A stretch of DNA of 64,000 nt from Clostridiaceae bacterium Marseille-Q4143 (lineage in GTDB: Bacteria > Bacillota > Clostridia > Lachnospirales > Lachnospiraceae), in assembly GCA_018228645.1 (NCBI GenBank), contig CP073693.1, positions 1,054,001-1,118,000 of the forward strand, given 5' to 3'. The notes under the pieces are model-generated. The model had not been told where the DNA came from and searched no databases. It saw only the letters and a list, made by a program, of their open reading frames with translations. This document shows positions 40,293 to 48,215 of the stretch, piece after piece. Position 1 is the stretch's first letter, and each line of letters begins with the position of its first letter. Both the position numbers and the translations under genes were made by a program.

Positions 40293-42200
40293 ATGCAGAA
40301 AGGCAACATCACAGCTCTGTACGAACGTCTGTCCCGGGACGACGAGCTTCAGAGCGAATCAAACAGTATCAGCAACCAGAAAAGGATGCTCATGGACTTT
40401 GCGAAGGCCAACGACCTGCCTTGTCCTGTGCATTTCACTGATGACGGGATCTCTGGCACCCGCTTCGACCGTCCGGGATTCATGGAAATGATGGATGAGG
40501 TCAATAAAGGAAACGTCGGAATAATTTGCATCAAGGACATGAGCAGAATGGGCCGTGACTATCTGAAGGTCGGCCAGATCATGGAGATGCTCAGACAGAA
40601 AGGGGTCCGTCTGATCGCCATCAATGACGGTGTAGACACCTTCAAAGGCGACGATGACTTTACTTCCTTCCGAAACATCATGAACGAATGGTATGCGAGG
40701 GATACGTCCAAGAAGATCAAGTCCGTGTTCAGGGCCAAAGGCAATTCCGGCAAACACGTCGCAAGCACCTGCTCCTATGGATATCTCAAAGACGAAAACG
40801 ATGGGAATCACTGGGTCGTAGACGAGGAAGCTGCCGAAGTGATCCGCAGGATCTTCAGACTGACGATCGAGGGATATGGGTCATATCAGATAACCCAGAT
40901 CCTGAAGAATGATAAGGTCGAGATCCCCGCCGTCCATATGGCAAGGTTTGGTCAAGGCCTGAACAAAAGCAAGACCTTCAAGGATACTTATAACTGGTCC
41001 TCATCGACCGTTGTAAGCATTCTCAGGAAGCCGGAATATCTGGGACATACGGTCAACTTCAAGACCGCGAAACATTTCAAGGACAAGAAGAGCCATTATG
41101 TTTCTCAGGATAACTGGGTGATCTTCGAGAATACGCAGGAGCCGATCATCGACCAGCTCACCTTCGATCTGGTCCAGAAGATCCGCAGTAATGTCAGGCG
41201 GTATCCTGGCGGATGGGGTGAGGTCCACCTGCTGACAGGTTTGATGTACTGCGCGGACTGTGGAGCAAAGATGTACGTCCACCGAGTAAACAACGGCAAG
41301 CGCGAGGCCCAGTACACCTGCTCCGCTTATTCTAAAGTCCCGGTCGGGACACTCTGCCCGACACAGCACAGGGTTTCAGAGGAAAACGTGCTGATCCTGA
41401 TAAAGGATCTGCTTAAGGCGATAGCCGAGTATTCCAAAATCGACCGTGAAGCGTTTACCAGAACCGTCATCGAGGCACAGGACAAGAAAAGCCCTGCCGA
41501 TATTGTAAAAAAGAAGCAGACTATTGAGGCTGATAACCGCCGCCTGGATGAACTGGAAAAACTGATCTGCCGCATCTATGAGGACAATATCCTTGGCAAG
41601 CTCCCGGATGAACGTTATTTGTTCCTGTCTGCGTCCTATGAAGCCGAGCGTAAGAAGCTTGTCGAGGAAATTCGGGTCTGTGAGCAGTCGGTTCAGGAAT
41701 ATAACCAGAATGCCCACAATGCCGAGCGGTTCATCACCTTGATCGACAAGTACACAAACTTTGAGGACCTTACGAACCAGATGCTTCTTGAACCGATCGG
41801 CAAGATCCTTGTCCATGAGCGCGACGTGAAAGGGTCGATCAACTGTTCGCAGGAGATCGAGATATACTTCAATTTCATCGGCAGGTATCTTCCTCCGGAT
41901 TTCGTGAAGGAGCCGACATCTGAAGAGTTTGAAGCTATGGAGATCGAGCGCAAGAAGAAAGCGAAGGCCCATGCTGCCTATCTGCGGCGAAAGGAAAGCG
42001 GATGGCAGAAAGCCTATGAGGCGAGGGTCAAAGCCGAGAAGAAATCCAAGATCGAAGCTATGAAGGAAGAGATCCGGCAGGAAGACCAGAACAACGGTGT
42101 TTATCTGGTGGTGGCGGATTCTCCGGAAGGACAGCCTACCATTGTTCGAAAGGGTGAAGTGTATGATGGCAAGAAGGCCGCTTTCCCGGTGGCTATATAA
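40293..42200 (+). CDS. Large serine recombinase
   Basis: A 635-residue protein with the resolvase motif ITALYERLSRDDELQSESNSI (shown in part: LYERLSRDDE, catalytic Ser), IKDMSRMGRDYLKVG, a recombinase domain (CSYGYLKDENDGNHW), a zinc ribbon (YCADCGAKM, YTCSAYSKV) and a long coiled coil (residues 415-510). The RBS is AAGGAGG. It is related to but clearly distinct from the recombinase at 32276, so the two insertions used different enzymes. Confidence 0.92.
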   Translation: MQKGNITALYERLSRDDELQSESNSISNQKRMLMDFAKANDLPCPVHFTDDGISGTRFDRPGFMEMMDEVNKGNVGIICIKDMSRMGRDYLKVGQIMEMLRQKGVRLIAINDGVDTFKGDDDFTSFRNIMNEWYARDTSKKIKSVFRAKGNSGKHVASTCSYGYLKDENDGNHWVVDEEAAEVIRRIFRLTIEGYGSYQITQILKNDKVEIPAVHMARFGQGLNKSKTFKDTYNWSSSTVVSILRKPEYLGHTVNFKTAKHFKDKKSHYVSQDNWVIFENTQEPIIDQLTFDLVQKIRSNVRRYPGGWGEVHLLTGLMYCADCGAKMYVHRVNNGKREAQYTCSAYSKVPVGTLCPTQHRVSEENVLILIKDLLKAIAEYSKIDREAFTRTVIEAQDKKSPADIVKKKQTIEADNRRLDELEKLICRIYEDNILGKLPDERYLFLSASYEAERKKLVEEIRVCEQSVQEYNQNAHNAERFITLIDKYTNFEDLTNQMLLEPIGKILVHERDVKGSINCSQEIEIYFNFIGRYLPPDFVKEPTSEEFEAMEIERKKKAKAHAAYLRRKESGWQKAYEARVKAEKKSKIEAMKEEIRQEDQNNGVYLVVADSPEGQPTIVRKGEVYDGKKAAFPVAI

Positions 42201-42213
42201 GGGGGTGTCAGGA

Positions 42214-42513
42214 ATGACAATACTGAAGATAATCGCGAAGATCCTGCTTTTCCCTGTTGTTGCCGTGCTGACGCTAGTCCAGTGGGCCGGGATCTTCCTG
42301 AACAGTATATCCGGGGTGATTCTGGGAATCCTAGCATTTATCTTTGCTCTGACCGGAATAGCCAGTCTGGCTTTCGGACTGGCCTCTGGTCCAGAAGCGT
42401 TAAAGATGATTGTAACCGGATTTGTGGTCTTTATGGTCCCAGTCATCGGAGAGTGGTTTGTATCACTGATAACTGCGGTAAAAACCGGATTGCGTGAGTT
42501 CCTAAATGCATAA
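42214..42513 (+). CDS. CD1845-family small membrane protein
   Basis: A 99-residue protein from ATG 42214. It has three membrane helices, beginning ILKIIAKILLFPVVAVLTLVQW and later SLAFGLASGPEALKMIVTGF. The family is widespread in clostridial ICEs, with unknown function. It is 13 bp after the serine recombinase and followed by a bidirectional terminator. Confidence 0.72.
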   Translation: MTILKIIAKILLFPVVAVLTLVQWAGIFLNSISGVILGILAFIFALTGIASLAFGLASGPEALKMIVTGFVVFMVPVIGEWFVSLITAVKTGLREFLNA

Positions 42514-42535
42514 AAGCAGGACACAAAAACGGTAA

Positions 42536-42568
42536 AAAACACACGTGCCAGTCTGACACGTGTGTTTT
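42536..42568. terminator. Bidirectional terminator
   Basis: AAAACACACGTG and CACGTGTGTTTT form a perfect 12-bp stem with loop CCAGTCTGA between convergent genes (CD1845-like on plus, restriction enzyme on minus). Confidence 0.9.
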
Positions 42569-42585
42569 CAATAGGAGTCTTTTGG

Positions 42586-43209
42586 TTAGTAGTTCTGCCA
42601 TTTGCGGATGTTTCGCTTTGACATGCCATCTCTCCCTTTGGCTAATAAAGGGGCTGTAGGATCATAGTGATCTGCATCAAATCCAAAAACAACAATTGGG
42701 AAATCATCCAATAGACCAAAGTACGGAGCGAGTTCTTCATAGTTTGACACACGATCTGTAAGATAATAAGCTAAACGCTTTATTGGCATTATTAAGAACG
42801 CCATCTGCAGATCGCCATGCTTTATTCCCATGCATAACTTATTCATTGATCTGTGAGCAGAAGATATATTGCCTGTCTCAAACTCAAGCCCAACGTTAAA
42901 CGGATGGATACGATCACCGAACTCCTTGTAAACATCGATGGGTCCACCTTTTTGAGCGTCTTCAAAGTAAGCAAGAGGTTTTTCCCTGAACCATTCGTAA
43001 TATGCCTCTAAACGACGATAGATTCCTTCTTTGACGGGGACAACGCCGTTACAGTTTTTCTCTGAAGAATTGATGGTAAACTCACCAGAATCGTCAGTGC
43101 AGTTTTGAAGGATAGAATCCTCTATTTCGATGAATGCCTGGTGTGCAAGATCGTTTGTTTGTATAAGATAATCCGCTTTCGTGGAGACGTAACTTGCTGG
43201 AATATTCAT
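42586..43209 (-). CDS. Type II restriction endonuclease (BglII/BstYI-like)
   Basis: A 207-residue protein. The central FNVGLEFETGNISSAHRSMNKL resembles the E-x-x-G-N-I-S-S-x-H-R motif of the BglII/BstYI superfamily with a nearby acidic active site. The gene overlaps the XRE gene upstream by 4 bp and a DNA methyltransferase is divergently placed, so it is the R component of a type II R-M system. Recognition sequence cannot be inferred safely; an AGATCT/RGATCY-type site is only a family guess. Confidence 0.72.
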   Translation of the reverse strand: MNIPASYVSTKADYLIQTNDLAHQAFIEIEDSILQNCTDDSGEFTINSSEKNCNGVVPVKEGIYRRLEAYYEWFREKPLAYFEDAQKGGPIDVYKEFGDRIHPFNVGLEFETGNISSAHRSMNKLCMGIKHGDLQMAFLIMPIKRLAYYLTDRVSNYEELAPYFGLLDDFPIVVFGFDADHYDPTAPLLAKGRDGMSKRNIRKWQNY

Positions 43210-43424
43210 TGCTGTTCCTCCAATAAAATCGAGGGGTCAACATCAAGCCCCTTTGCGATTTTCTCTATATTATCAATAGAGACATTTCTGTTTCCACGTT
43301 CAATGTCTGAGATATAAGTCCGATGTAGCCCGCATATATCTGCAAGCTCTTCTTGAGATAATTGCTTTGAGAGGCGAAGCTCTCGTATATTCTTTGCAAG
43401 AATCTCCCTTAAAATGGAGCTCAT
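43206..43424 (-). CDS. XRE-family controller (C) protein of the R-M system
   Basis: A 72-residue helix-turn-helix protein: NIRELRLSKQLSQEELADICGLHRTYISDIERGNRNVS is the canonical XRE/Cro fold, and the size equals that of C proteins. It is co-directional with and overlaps the endonuclease gene (ATGA). C proteins delay endonuclease expression until the methylase has protected DNA. The intergenic palindrome at 43457-43469 is the likely binding site. Confidence 0.85.
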   Translation of the reverse strand: MSSILREILAKNIRELRLSKQLSQEELADICGLHRTYISDIERGNRNVSIDNIEKIAKGLDVDPSILLEEQQ

Positions 43425-43440
43425 GGTCGCTTCTCCTTTA

Positions 43441-43470
43441 TTGACATTTATACACGGTATATGATATACT
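43441..43470 (+). promoter_or_regulatory. Methyltransferase promoter with C-box-like palindrome
   Basis: TTGACA (43441-43446) and TATACT (43465-43470) have an 18-bp spacer. GTATATGATATAC (43457-43469) is a perfect dyad overlapping the -10. Binding there by the XRE protein would set the methylase/endonuclease balance. Confidence 0.75.
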
Positions 43471-43519
43471 ATTCGCAGGTTTTAAGTCTACAGACGATAA
43501 GTGACATGGAGGATAAGAA

Positions 43520-44779
43520 ATGCGCTTTTTCACGGTCTTCGATCTGCTAGTAAGTCAAGCAAAGCGGAAAGGCATCTCAATGGATGAGATGTATGCGTAT
43601 TTCCGTCAGCAGAAAATAAAGAAGGCTCAGATTGAAGAGCTTCAGAATAGTGCTTATATTCCGGGGGACCTGAAGGATTGCATTCTTTCATTTCTTGACA
43701 TGACGGAATTAGAGACGACTCTTGCTTTGGGAAGGATACCTGGACAATATCAAAGCTCCTTTTTTGAGAATATATCTCGTATAGCATCCTTACTTACACC
43801 GGATGAAAGTGAGGGCATCTCAGAGGTTGATCCGTATTATGAGAACGAGTACGGGAAGCTCTATAATGATGACTGTATCAAGGTTTTGCGCACGCTTCCC
43901 GATAACTGTGTTGATATGGTGTTTGCAGATCCGCCGTTTAATCTTGGAAAAACCTATGATCCTGGCGTTGAAGATAGCCTCACTACCTCAAACTATCTGA
44001 ACTGGACATATCAATGGGTGGATGAATGTGTAAGAATCTTGAAGCCTGGTGGACGGATCTTCATCTATAATATCCCCAAATGGTGTGTCTATATTGCAGG
44101 ACATTTGAGCGAACAATTAACTTTTTGGGACTGGATTGCTGTAGATATGAAGTTCAGTCTTCCTATTCAATCTCGTCTTTATCCTGCTCATTATGGTTTG
44201 ATCTCATTTGTAAAAGGAGCAAAAGCAAGCACATTTAACAATCAGAGGATACCCATGCAGGTTTGTAGACATTGCGGGGGTGAACTCAAAGACTATGGCG
44301 GGTACAAGGCGAAAATGAATCCCGCAGGTGTAAATGTGTCTGACGTTTGGAGTGATATTTATCCGGTGCGTCATAAAAGCAGTAAAAACAGAAAATACAA
44401 TGAGTTGTCAGTAAAGCTTCTTGACAGGATTATTTCCATGTCTACGAATCCTGGAGATGTGGTTTTCGATCCTTTCGGTGGTAGTGGAACGACATATGCT
44501 GTGGCGCAGTCGCTTAAACGAAGGTGGCTTGGAACCGAACTTGGCGATTGTGAGATTATTAAGCAAAGATTATTGCATCCAGAAAAGGACCGCATGCATT
44601 TGCAAAAGGTTTACGAAGAAAAGGATCATCTCTTCACTGATGAAACACTTGCGTTGAGGAAAAAGAATGGTTTTTGGACTTGTGAATCCGTAAGAGAAGA
44701 TAATACCGAAAAGCCCGTTGACGGACAGTTTTCGCTAGATATGCTTTTTGGTGACGACGTAATGAAGAAAGACGAATAA
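43520..44779 (+). CDS. Type II DNA methyltransferase (beta class)
   Basis: A 419-residue enzyme. The catalytic motif IV is MVFADPPFNLGKTYD (about residue 135) and precedes the AdoMet motif FDPFGGSGTTYAVAQ (about residue 320), the beta-class order, with a target-recognition region between that includes CRHCGG. Acceptor is N6-adenine or N4-cytosine. It protects host DNA from the adjacent endonuclease. A residues 1-100 helical extension precedes the catalytic core. The RBS is ATGGAGG. Confidence 0.88.
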   Translation: MRFFTVFDLLVSQAKRKGISMDEMYAYFRQQKIKKAQIEELQNSAYIPGDLKDCILSFLDMTELETTLALGRIPGQYQSSFFENISRIASLLTPDESEGISEVDPYYENEYGKLYNDDCIKVLRTLPDNCVDMVFADPPFNLGKTYDPGVEDSLTTSNYLNWTYQWVDECVRILKPGGRIFIYNIPKWCVYIAGHLSEQLTFWDWIAVDMKFSLPIQSRLYPAHYGLISFVKGAKASTFNNQRIPMQVCRHCGGELKDYGGYKAKMNPAGVNVSDVWSDIYPVRHKSSKNRKYNELSVKLLDRIISMSTNPGDVVFDPFGGSGTTYAVAQSLKRRWLGTELGDCEIIKQRLLHPEKDRMHLQKVYEEKDHLFTDETLALRKKNGFWTCESVREDNTEKPVDGQFSLDMLFGDDVMKKDE

Positions 44780-44783
44780 TGAT

Positions 44784-44820
44784 AACAATGACCTTCAGAT
44801 TTAAACTGAAGGCCATTGTT
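44784..44820 (+). terminator. Terminator after the methyltransferase
   Basis: AACAATG-A-CCTTCAG and CTGAAGG-C-CATTGTT form a 14-bp stem with one mismatch and an ATTTAAA loop. Confidence 0.75.
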
Positions 44821-44969
44821 TAACCTATTGAACAGGATCGGTCGCGCGGCGATCCTGTGAAAACCGAATATGACCAAGACCAAGGCTTTGCCCTAGTCGG
44901 TCAGATGGGGAAGCCGTTGAGCTTCGCTCCCCGCTCATTTGCGGATGGCAGCGAAATACTCAGCGGCTA

Positions 44970-45008
44970 TTTTTTGTGGAACCGTCCGGTGAACGGTTCC
45001 ACAAAAAA
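44970..45008. terminator. Perfect 16-bp bidirectional hairpin
   Basis: TTTTTTGTGGAACCGT and ACGGTTCCACAAAAAA flank CCGGTGA, with T-runs for both strands. Confidence 0.85.
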
Positions 45009-45170
45009 CCGGAAGGACTGAAACGAGCCGCCGGGCAAACGGCGGGTGTCAGGTCTGCCGGAGCAAGGGGTCAAGGGGAACGCGGTTCCCTTTGGCAGAG
45101 TTAAGAGGCGGCAGTCTCTTATCGGGGTGCCGGGGTGAAGCGTCCGGCGCGGGTCGAGGGCAAGGCCCCG

Positions 45171-45205
45171 CCCAGTTAAGTGTTGGGGACCGACACTTAA
45201 CTGGG
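45171..45205 (+). other. Candidate oriT inverted repeat
   Basis: CCCAGTTAAGTGT and ACACTTAACTGGG form a perfect 13-bp inverted repeat with a 9-bp loop, followed by TATTACCTGCC, which resembles a nick-region core. It is 85 bp before a mobilization gene start. The functional call is inference. Confidence 0.5.
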
Positions 45206-45289
45206 TATTACCTGCCGACATTAGATTCGTTTTCCGGGGTTTTAAGAGGCAGGGGTAAAACATGAATTTCAAGAAAGGAGAAGTTGCCT

Positions 45290-45508
45290 ATGAAGATGAC
45301 AAGGCATAATGGCAGGTCCGGCAAGCATGGGACTTACAATCCGGAACACAATGACCGCCGCTTCGATATCACCAACAGTGATCACATCGATCAGGAGTAT
45401 GCGAAGCAAAACGTCTACTGGGACTGCTATCAGGGGTTCCGGTTTCCAACAAATCAGGCAGACGAGGACCAGATCACTTATTCCTTTGAGCAGATCGAGC
45501 ATGCTTAA
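45290..45508 (+). pseudogene. Mobilization protein, N-terminal fragment
   Basis: A 72-codon frame from ATG 45290 (AAAGGAG upstream): MTRHNGRSGKHGTYNPEHND, RFDITNSDHIDQEYAKQNVYWDCYQG. This is the N-terminus of a much longer ICE/plasmid mobilization (Mob/Pre-like) protein. It breaks off after QITYSFEQIEHA, exactly where the opposing relaxase fragment also ends, so the 3' part was lost by a rearrangement. Confidence 0.65.
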
Positions 45509-45893
45509 CTCCGCTTGTTGGAATGGTAGTGCCTGTGATCCGCAAAGCTGACCGCATTAAAAATCAGATGGTTATGAACATGATCCTTGTCTATATGGGT
45601 GGTAAGCACAAATTCATACTTGCCACCCAGGATTTCTTTTTGCAAGTTCCATGCCAATCTCATGGGCCCGCTCCGGCGTGACCTTCCCAGGCTGAAAGGC
45701 TTGGATCAGGTGGCGGCCCAGGTTCGTTCCCTTGTCGATGGCGTGGCGGAGAGTCCAGGCAAATTCAATATCCGCGGTTTCGGCGGCGCAGCCATAGGAA
45801 GATACAAGCAGCTTTCCGTCCGTCTTTTCCGGGTTGCAGATATAGTCAATGGCCGCTTTCAGCGTTGACTTGATAGGATGTGTCTTTGTAACT
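45505..45893 (-). pseudogene. VirD2-type relaxase, N-terminal fragment with frameshift
   Basis: Minus-strand reading gives AVTKTHPIKSTLKAAIDYI, then YGCAAETADIEFAWTLRHA, then a break at an A-run (plus T-run near 45634-45641). After a one-base shift the catalytic metal site THIDKDHVHNHLIFNAVSF follows and the frame stops at HSNKRS. No start codon precedes AVTKTHP (AAG where ATG is expected). The remaining 350 or so residues are gone. A dead relaxase. Confidence 0.82.
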
Positions 45894-46188
45894 GCCTTAT
45901 CTCATCCAGCCTTTCCCGTATCTCGTCCATGTCAGACTGATACACAGAGCCTCCGGCGTTGATCCGCTTGGCGATCTGGTTGATGTTCCGACCGATGACG
46001 GAAAGTTCTTTGGTAAATGCCTTGATATCTGCGGTGTCCGTATAGATGATATACCCGTCAATCGCCATCTTTCGAAAGTAGGCGCCATATCTGCGTGTGG
46101 GTAGCTGGCTCATTTTCTCGTCTATAAGCCGTTTTTCGTCCTCCGTGACATAGAATTTCATTTGGATATTCCGCTTTCGGTTTGCCAT
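45859..46188 (-). CDS. mobC: MobC relaxosome protein
   Basis: A 109-residue protein from 46188 (GGAGGC upstream): MANRKRNIQMKFYVTEDEKRLI gives an RHH-like N-terminus, GAYFRKMAIDGYI follows, then VIGRNINQIAKRINAGGSVYQSDM, the MobC signature. MobC opens oriT for the relaxase. It overlaps the relaxase fragment downstream as in intact mobC-relaxase operons. It is probably an orphan now because the relaxase is broken. Confidence 0.85.
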   Translation of the reverse strand: MANRKRNIQMKFYVTEDEKRLIDEKMSQLPTRRYGAYFRKMAIDGYIIYTDTADIKAFTKELSVIGRNINQIAKRINAGGSVYQSDMDEIRERLDEIRQLQRHILSSQR

Positions 46189-46277
46189 GCGCTGCCTCCG
46201 TTCTTTATAAGGGTTTGGGACTATCCCAACAAGCAATTTTGAATTTTCGGGCAAGGGACCTGAAAATCTCAAAGTTC

Positions 46278-46297
46278 GCAAGCGGGTACTCGCTTGC
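46278..46297 (-). other. Candidate oriT inverted repeat upstream of mobC
   Basis: GCAAGCG and CGCTTGC flank GGTACT, 90 bp upstream of the mobC start; GTGCTTGC follows. The position is where oriT of MobC/VirD2-type modules lies. Confidence 0.45.
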
Positions 46298-46382
46298 TGT
46301 GCTTGCTACCGTATCTTATCCCTACTTATAAAGCGTTGTGTAAGCTCCAAAATGCCCGCAAAATAAGAAAAACAGAGGATGT

Positions 46383-46751
46383 TCAGACACCCTCCGTTTC
46401 TTTATTCGGCTTTTCAATTTTTAAGGCCCCGTCAATGGCCCCCTCCACGATAGGCAAATACTGTTCCGGGCAGAGCTTTAACTTCTGTCCGACCCGCTGG
46501 CGCAGCTCGCTTTCCTCTCGCATGACCTCTGGATTGAAATATCTCTCCATCGGCAGGCCGCAGATTTTTACAAGCTGTATGATGACCGGCAGGCTGGGGA
46601 TCGTGCCCTCGTTTTCGATGTTGGCAAGATACATGGTATCAATATTCACCTTTTCAGCTAAATCTTTTCGTGCAAGGTTCTTCGCCTTCCGTGCTTCTTT
46701 TACATCCGCACCGAAGGTTTCAAAGCCAGGGCAGTCTTTCACTTTTGCCAT
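46383..46751 (-). CDS. XRE-family transcriptional regulator
   Basis: A 122-residue protein: TFGADVKEARKAKNLARKDLAEKVNIDTMYLANIENEGTIPSLPVIIQL is an HTH_3 domain; the C-terminal 55 residues (RQRVGQKLKLCPEQYLPIVEGAIDG) are helical. It lies between the sensor kinase operon and mobC and probably regulates ICE or resistance genes. Confidence 0.8.
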   Translation of the reverse strand: MAKVKDCPGFETFGADVKEARKAKNLARKDLAEKVNIDTMYLANIENEGTIPSLPVIIQLVKICGLPMERYFNPEVMREESELRQRVGQKLKLCPEQYLPIVEGAIDGALKIEKPNKETEGV

Positions 46752-46846
46752 TTAGCATCACCCACATACATTCTATATTTCATAGATCGTCCGTGGAATG
46801 ATGCCATATGCAGTTTTCTTAGACTTTATATTTCATATTTTGTGAA

Positions 46847-48211
46847 CTAATCAGAATTCAGAAATGTCAATATCGTCTTACATCCATGTGGCACTACGTT
46901 TTCGATTTGCATTGTGCCTTTATGTGCCGCCACAATCTGCTGAACAATCAAAAGCCCCAATCCATGCCGCAAGTCCAGACGCTCATCTATACTTTCCATG
47001 TAGTGCGGCTTTTCTTCTAGCTCTTGTCGCTTTTCAGGAGACAGACCTACTCCGTTATCTGCAACAGAGAGCGTAAGACCATCATGTGCATTTTCCAGAT
47101 CAAGCCGAATTTCGCAGCCTCCTGGATTATGTTTGATGCTGTTCTGCACAAGGTTGTTGATTGCCCGTGAAATCAAGCGGGCATCACATTCCAGCCTGGC
47201 ATTTTCTGCTTCTGGCGCAAGTTCAATTTCAACCGTATAGGCATCCGAAATCCCGGAATTGAGCAGTTCCGCCACATAGGAACGAAGGAGTTTGGACAGG
47301 CGTATTTTCTCCTTGTGAAGCGGCTGCATCTCATATTCCAACTGCGATACTAAATTCAAATCCTGCACGAGTTCTTTGATTTTGGCGCTTTGCTTTTGCA
47401 CGATCACAGCCTGCTCTTTTACCCCCTCACTGGCTGTTTTGTCTGCGGCGATCCGGTCTGCATAGCCCATAATCATAGAAAGCGGAGTTCGGATGTCATG
47501 AGAGACCCCGCTGATCCAGTTGGCTCTGGCTTCGTTTTGCCTGCTTAATATCAGAGAGGCTTTATTTACGCTGTTCGCAATTTCGGATAACTCTCTATCA
47601 ATATGGAGAAAAACGGGTTTGTCATCGGCCAATGTTTCAATGGCATCTACAATCGGTTCCGTGTCCTGGATGATCCTGCGTTTTGAAAAATAGTAGGCCA
47701 AAAACAGGCACAGCACATCCATGCCCAACATTCCTATCACATAGAGGGGAATTTTCTGAATAGTCTCCATGGAATAGTAGTTGCTGGTGAGCTTCATATA
47801 GCTATTCTTTGGATACCCTAAAACTAACAATCCATCCTCTGTACTCCAGACAAAAACAGGATAATCCTCCAGATAGCCTTTGGAAAATAAAGCTACCTCT
47901 TGAATGCTGTAATGTTGTGGCACTTCTTGTGGCACATCGAGCCGCCAGAAGCATTCGCCCGTTGACGTTAGATACATGGCCCAGATATTGTACTGGCGCA
48001 ATTTCTGCTCTGCGTAATCGGGCAAACCTTCTGTGGTAGCCGCAGTAGAGGTCAGCTCAAGCATGGCGCGCGGGGACGCTTCTCCGTAATCCTCTGAAAC
48101 TGTGTGATAGAAAGTCACGCCATACAGAACGACATTGACAATTACCAAGATCAGAAGAAATGCAGCGAAAGACGCCAAGTGCTTTGAAATATAGGTTCCA
48201 AAAGATTTCAT
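46847..48211 (-). CDS. Sensor histidine kinase of a lantibiotic-resistance-type module
   Basis: A 454-residue kinase: membrane helix 1 (residues 12-34), an extracellular domain of about 120 residues, helix 2 (residues 153-173), HisKA with WISGVSHDIRTPLSMIMGYADRI, and an HATPase domain with NLVQNSIKHNPGG, VADNGVGLSPE and RHGLGLLIVQQIV. An extracytoplasmic sensor near a BcrA/LanF-type transporter is the arrangement of CprK/NisK-like antimicrobial-peptide sensors. 4 bp after the regulator gene. Confidence 0.88.
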   Translation of the reverse strand: MKSFGTYISKHLASFAAFLLILVIVNVVLYGVTFYHTVSEDYGEASPRAMLELTSTAATTEGLPDYAEQKLRQYNIWAMYLTSTGECFWRLDVPQEVPQHYSIQEVALFSKGYLEDYPVFVWSTEDGLLVLGYPKNSYMKLTSNYYSMETIQKIPLYVIGMLGMDVLCLFLAYYFSKRRIIQDTEPIVDAIETLADDKPVFLHIDRELSEIANSVNKASLILSRQNEARANWISGVSHDIRTPLSMIMGYADRIAADKTASEGVKEQAVIVQKQSAKIKELVQDLNLVSQLEYEMQPLHKEKIRLSKLLRSYVAELLNSGISDAYTVEIELAPEAENARLECDARLISRAINNLVQNSIKHNPGGCEIRLDLENAHDGLTLSVADNGVGLSPEKRQELEEKPHYMESIDERLDLRHGLGLLIVQQIVAAHKGTMQIENVVPHGCKTILTFLNSD

Positions 48212-48215
48212 GGCG

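Larger units (their letters stand above)
40193..44780 (+). mobile_element. Second serine-recombinase element carrying a restriction-modification system
   Basis: It begins at the break in the coupling-protein frame (AAG|VITSKSS) and contains a second large serine recombinase, a CD1845-like gene and a complete type II R-M locus. The right end is not defined because the rest of the interrupted gene is absent; I stop at the end of the methyltransferase gene. Confidence 0.55.
44821..45289. other. Non-coding mobilization region
   Basis: About 470 bp without a convincing gene. It holds a perfect 16-bp bidirectional hairpin (44970-45008) and a perfect 13-bp inverted repeat (45171-45205) upstream of a mobilization gene start. 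Confidence 0.55.

Noticed and set aside
45587..45868. Plus-strand ORF of 93 residues over the relaxase fragment
   Set aside because: It is the antisense of a recognisable relaxase reading frame, with no domain of its own.
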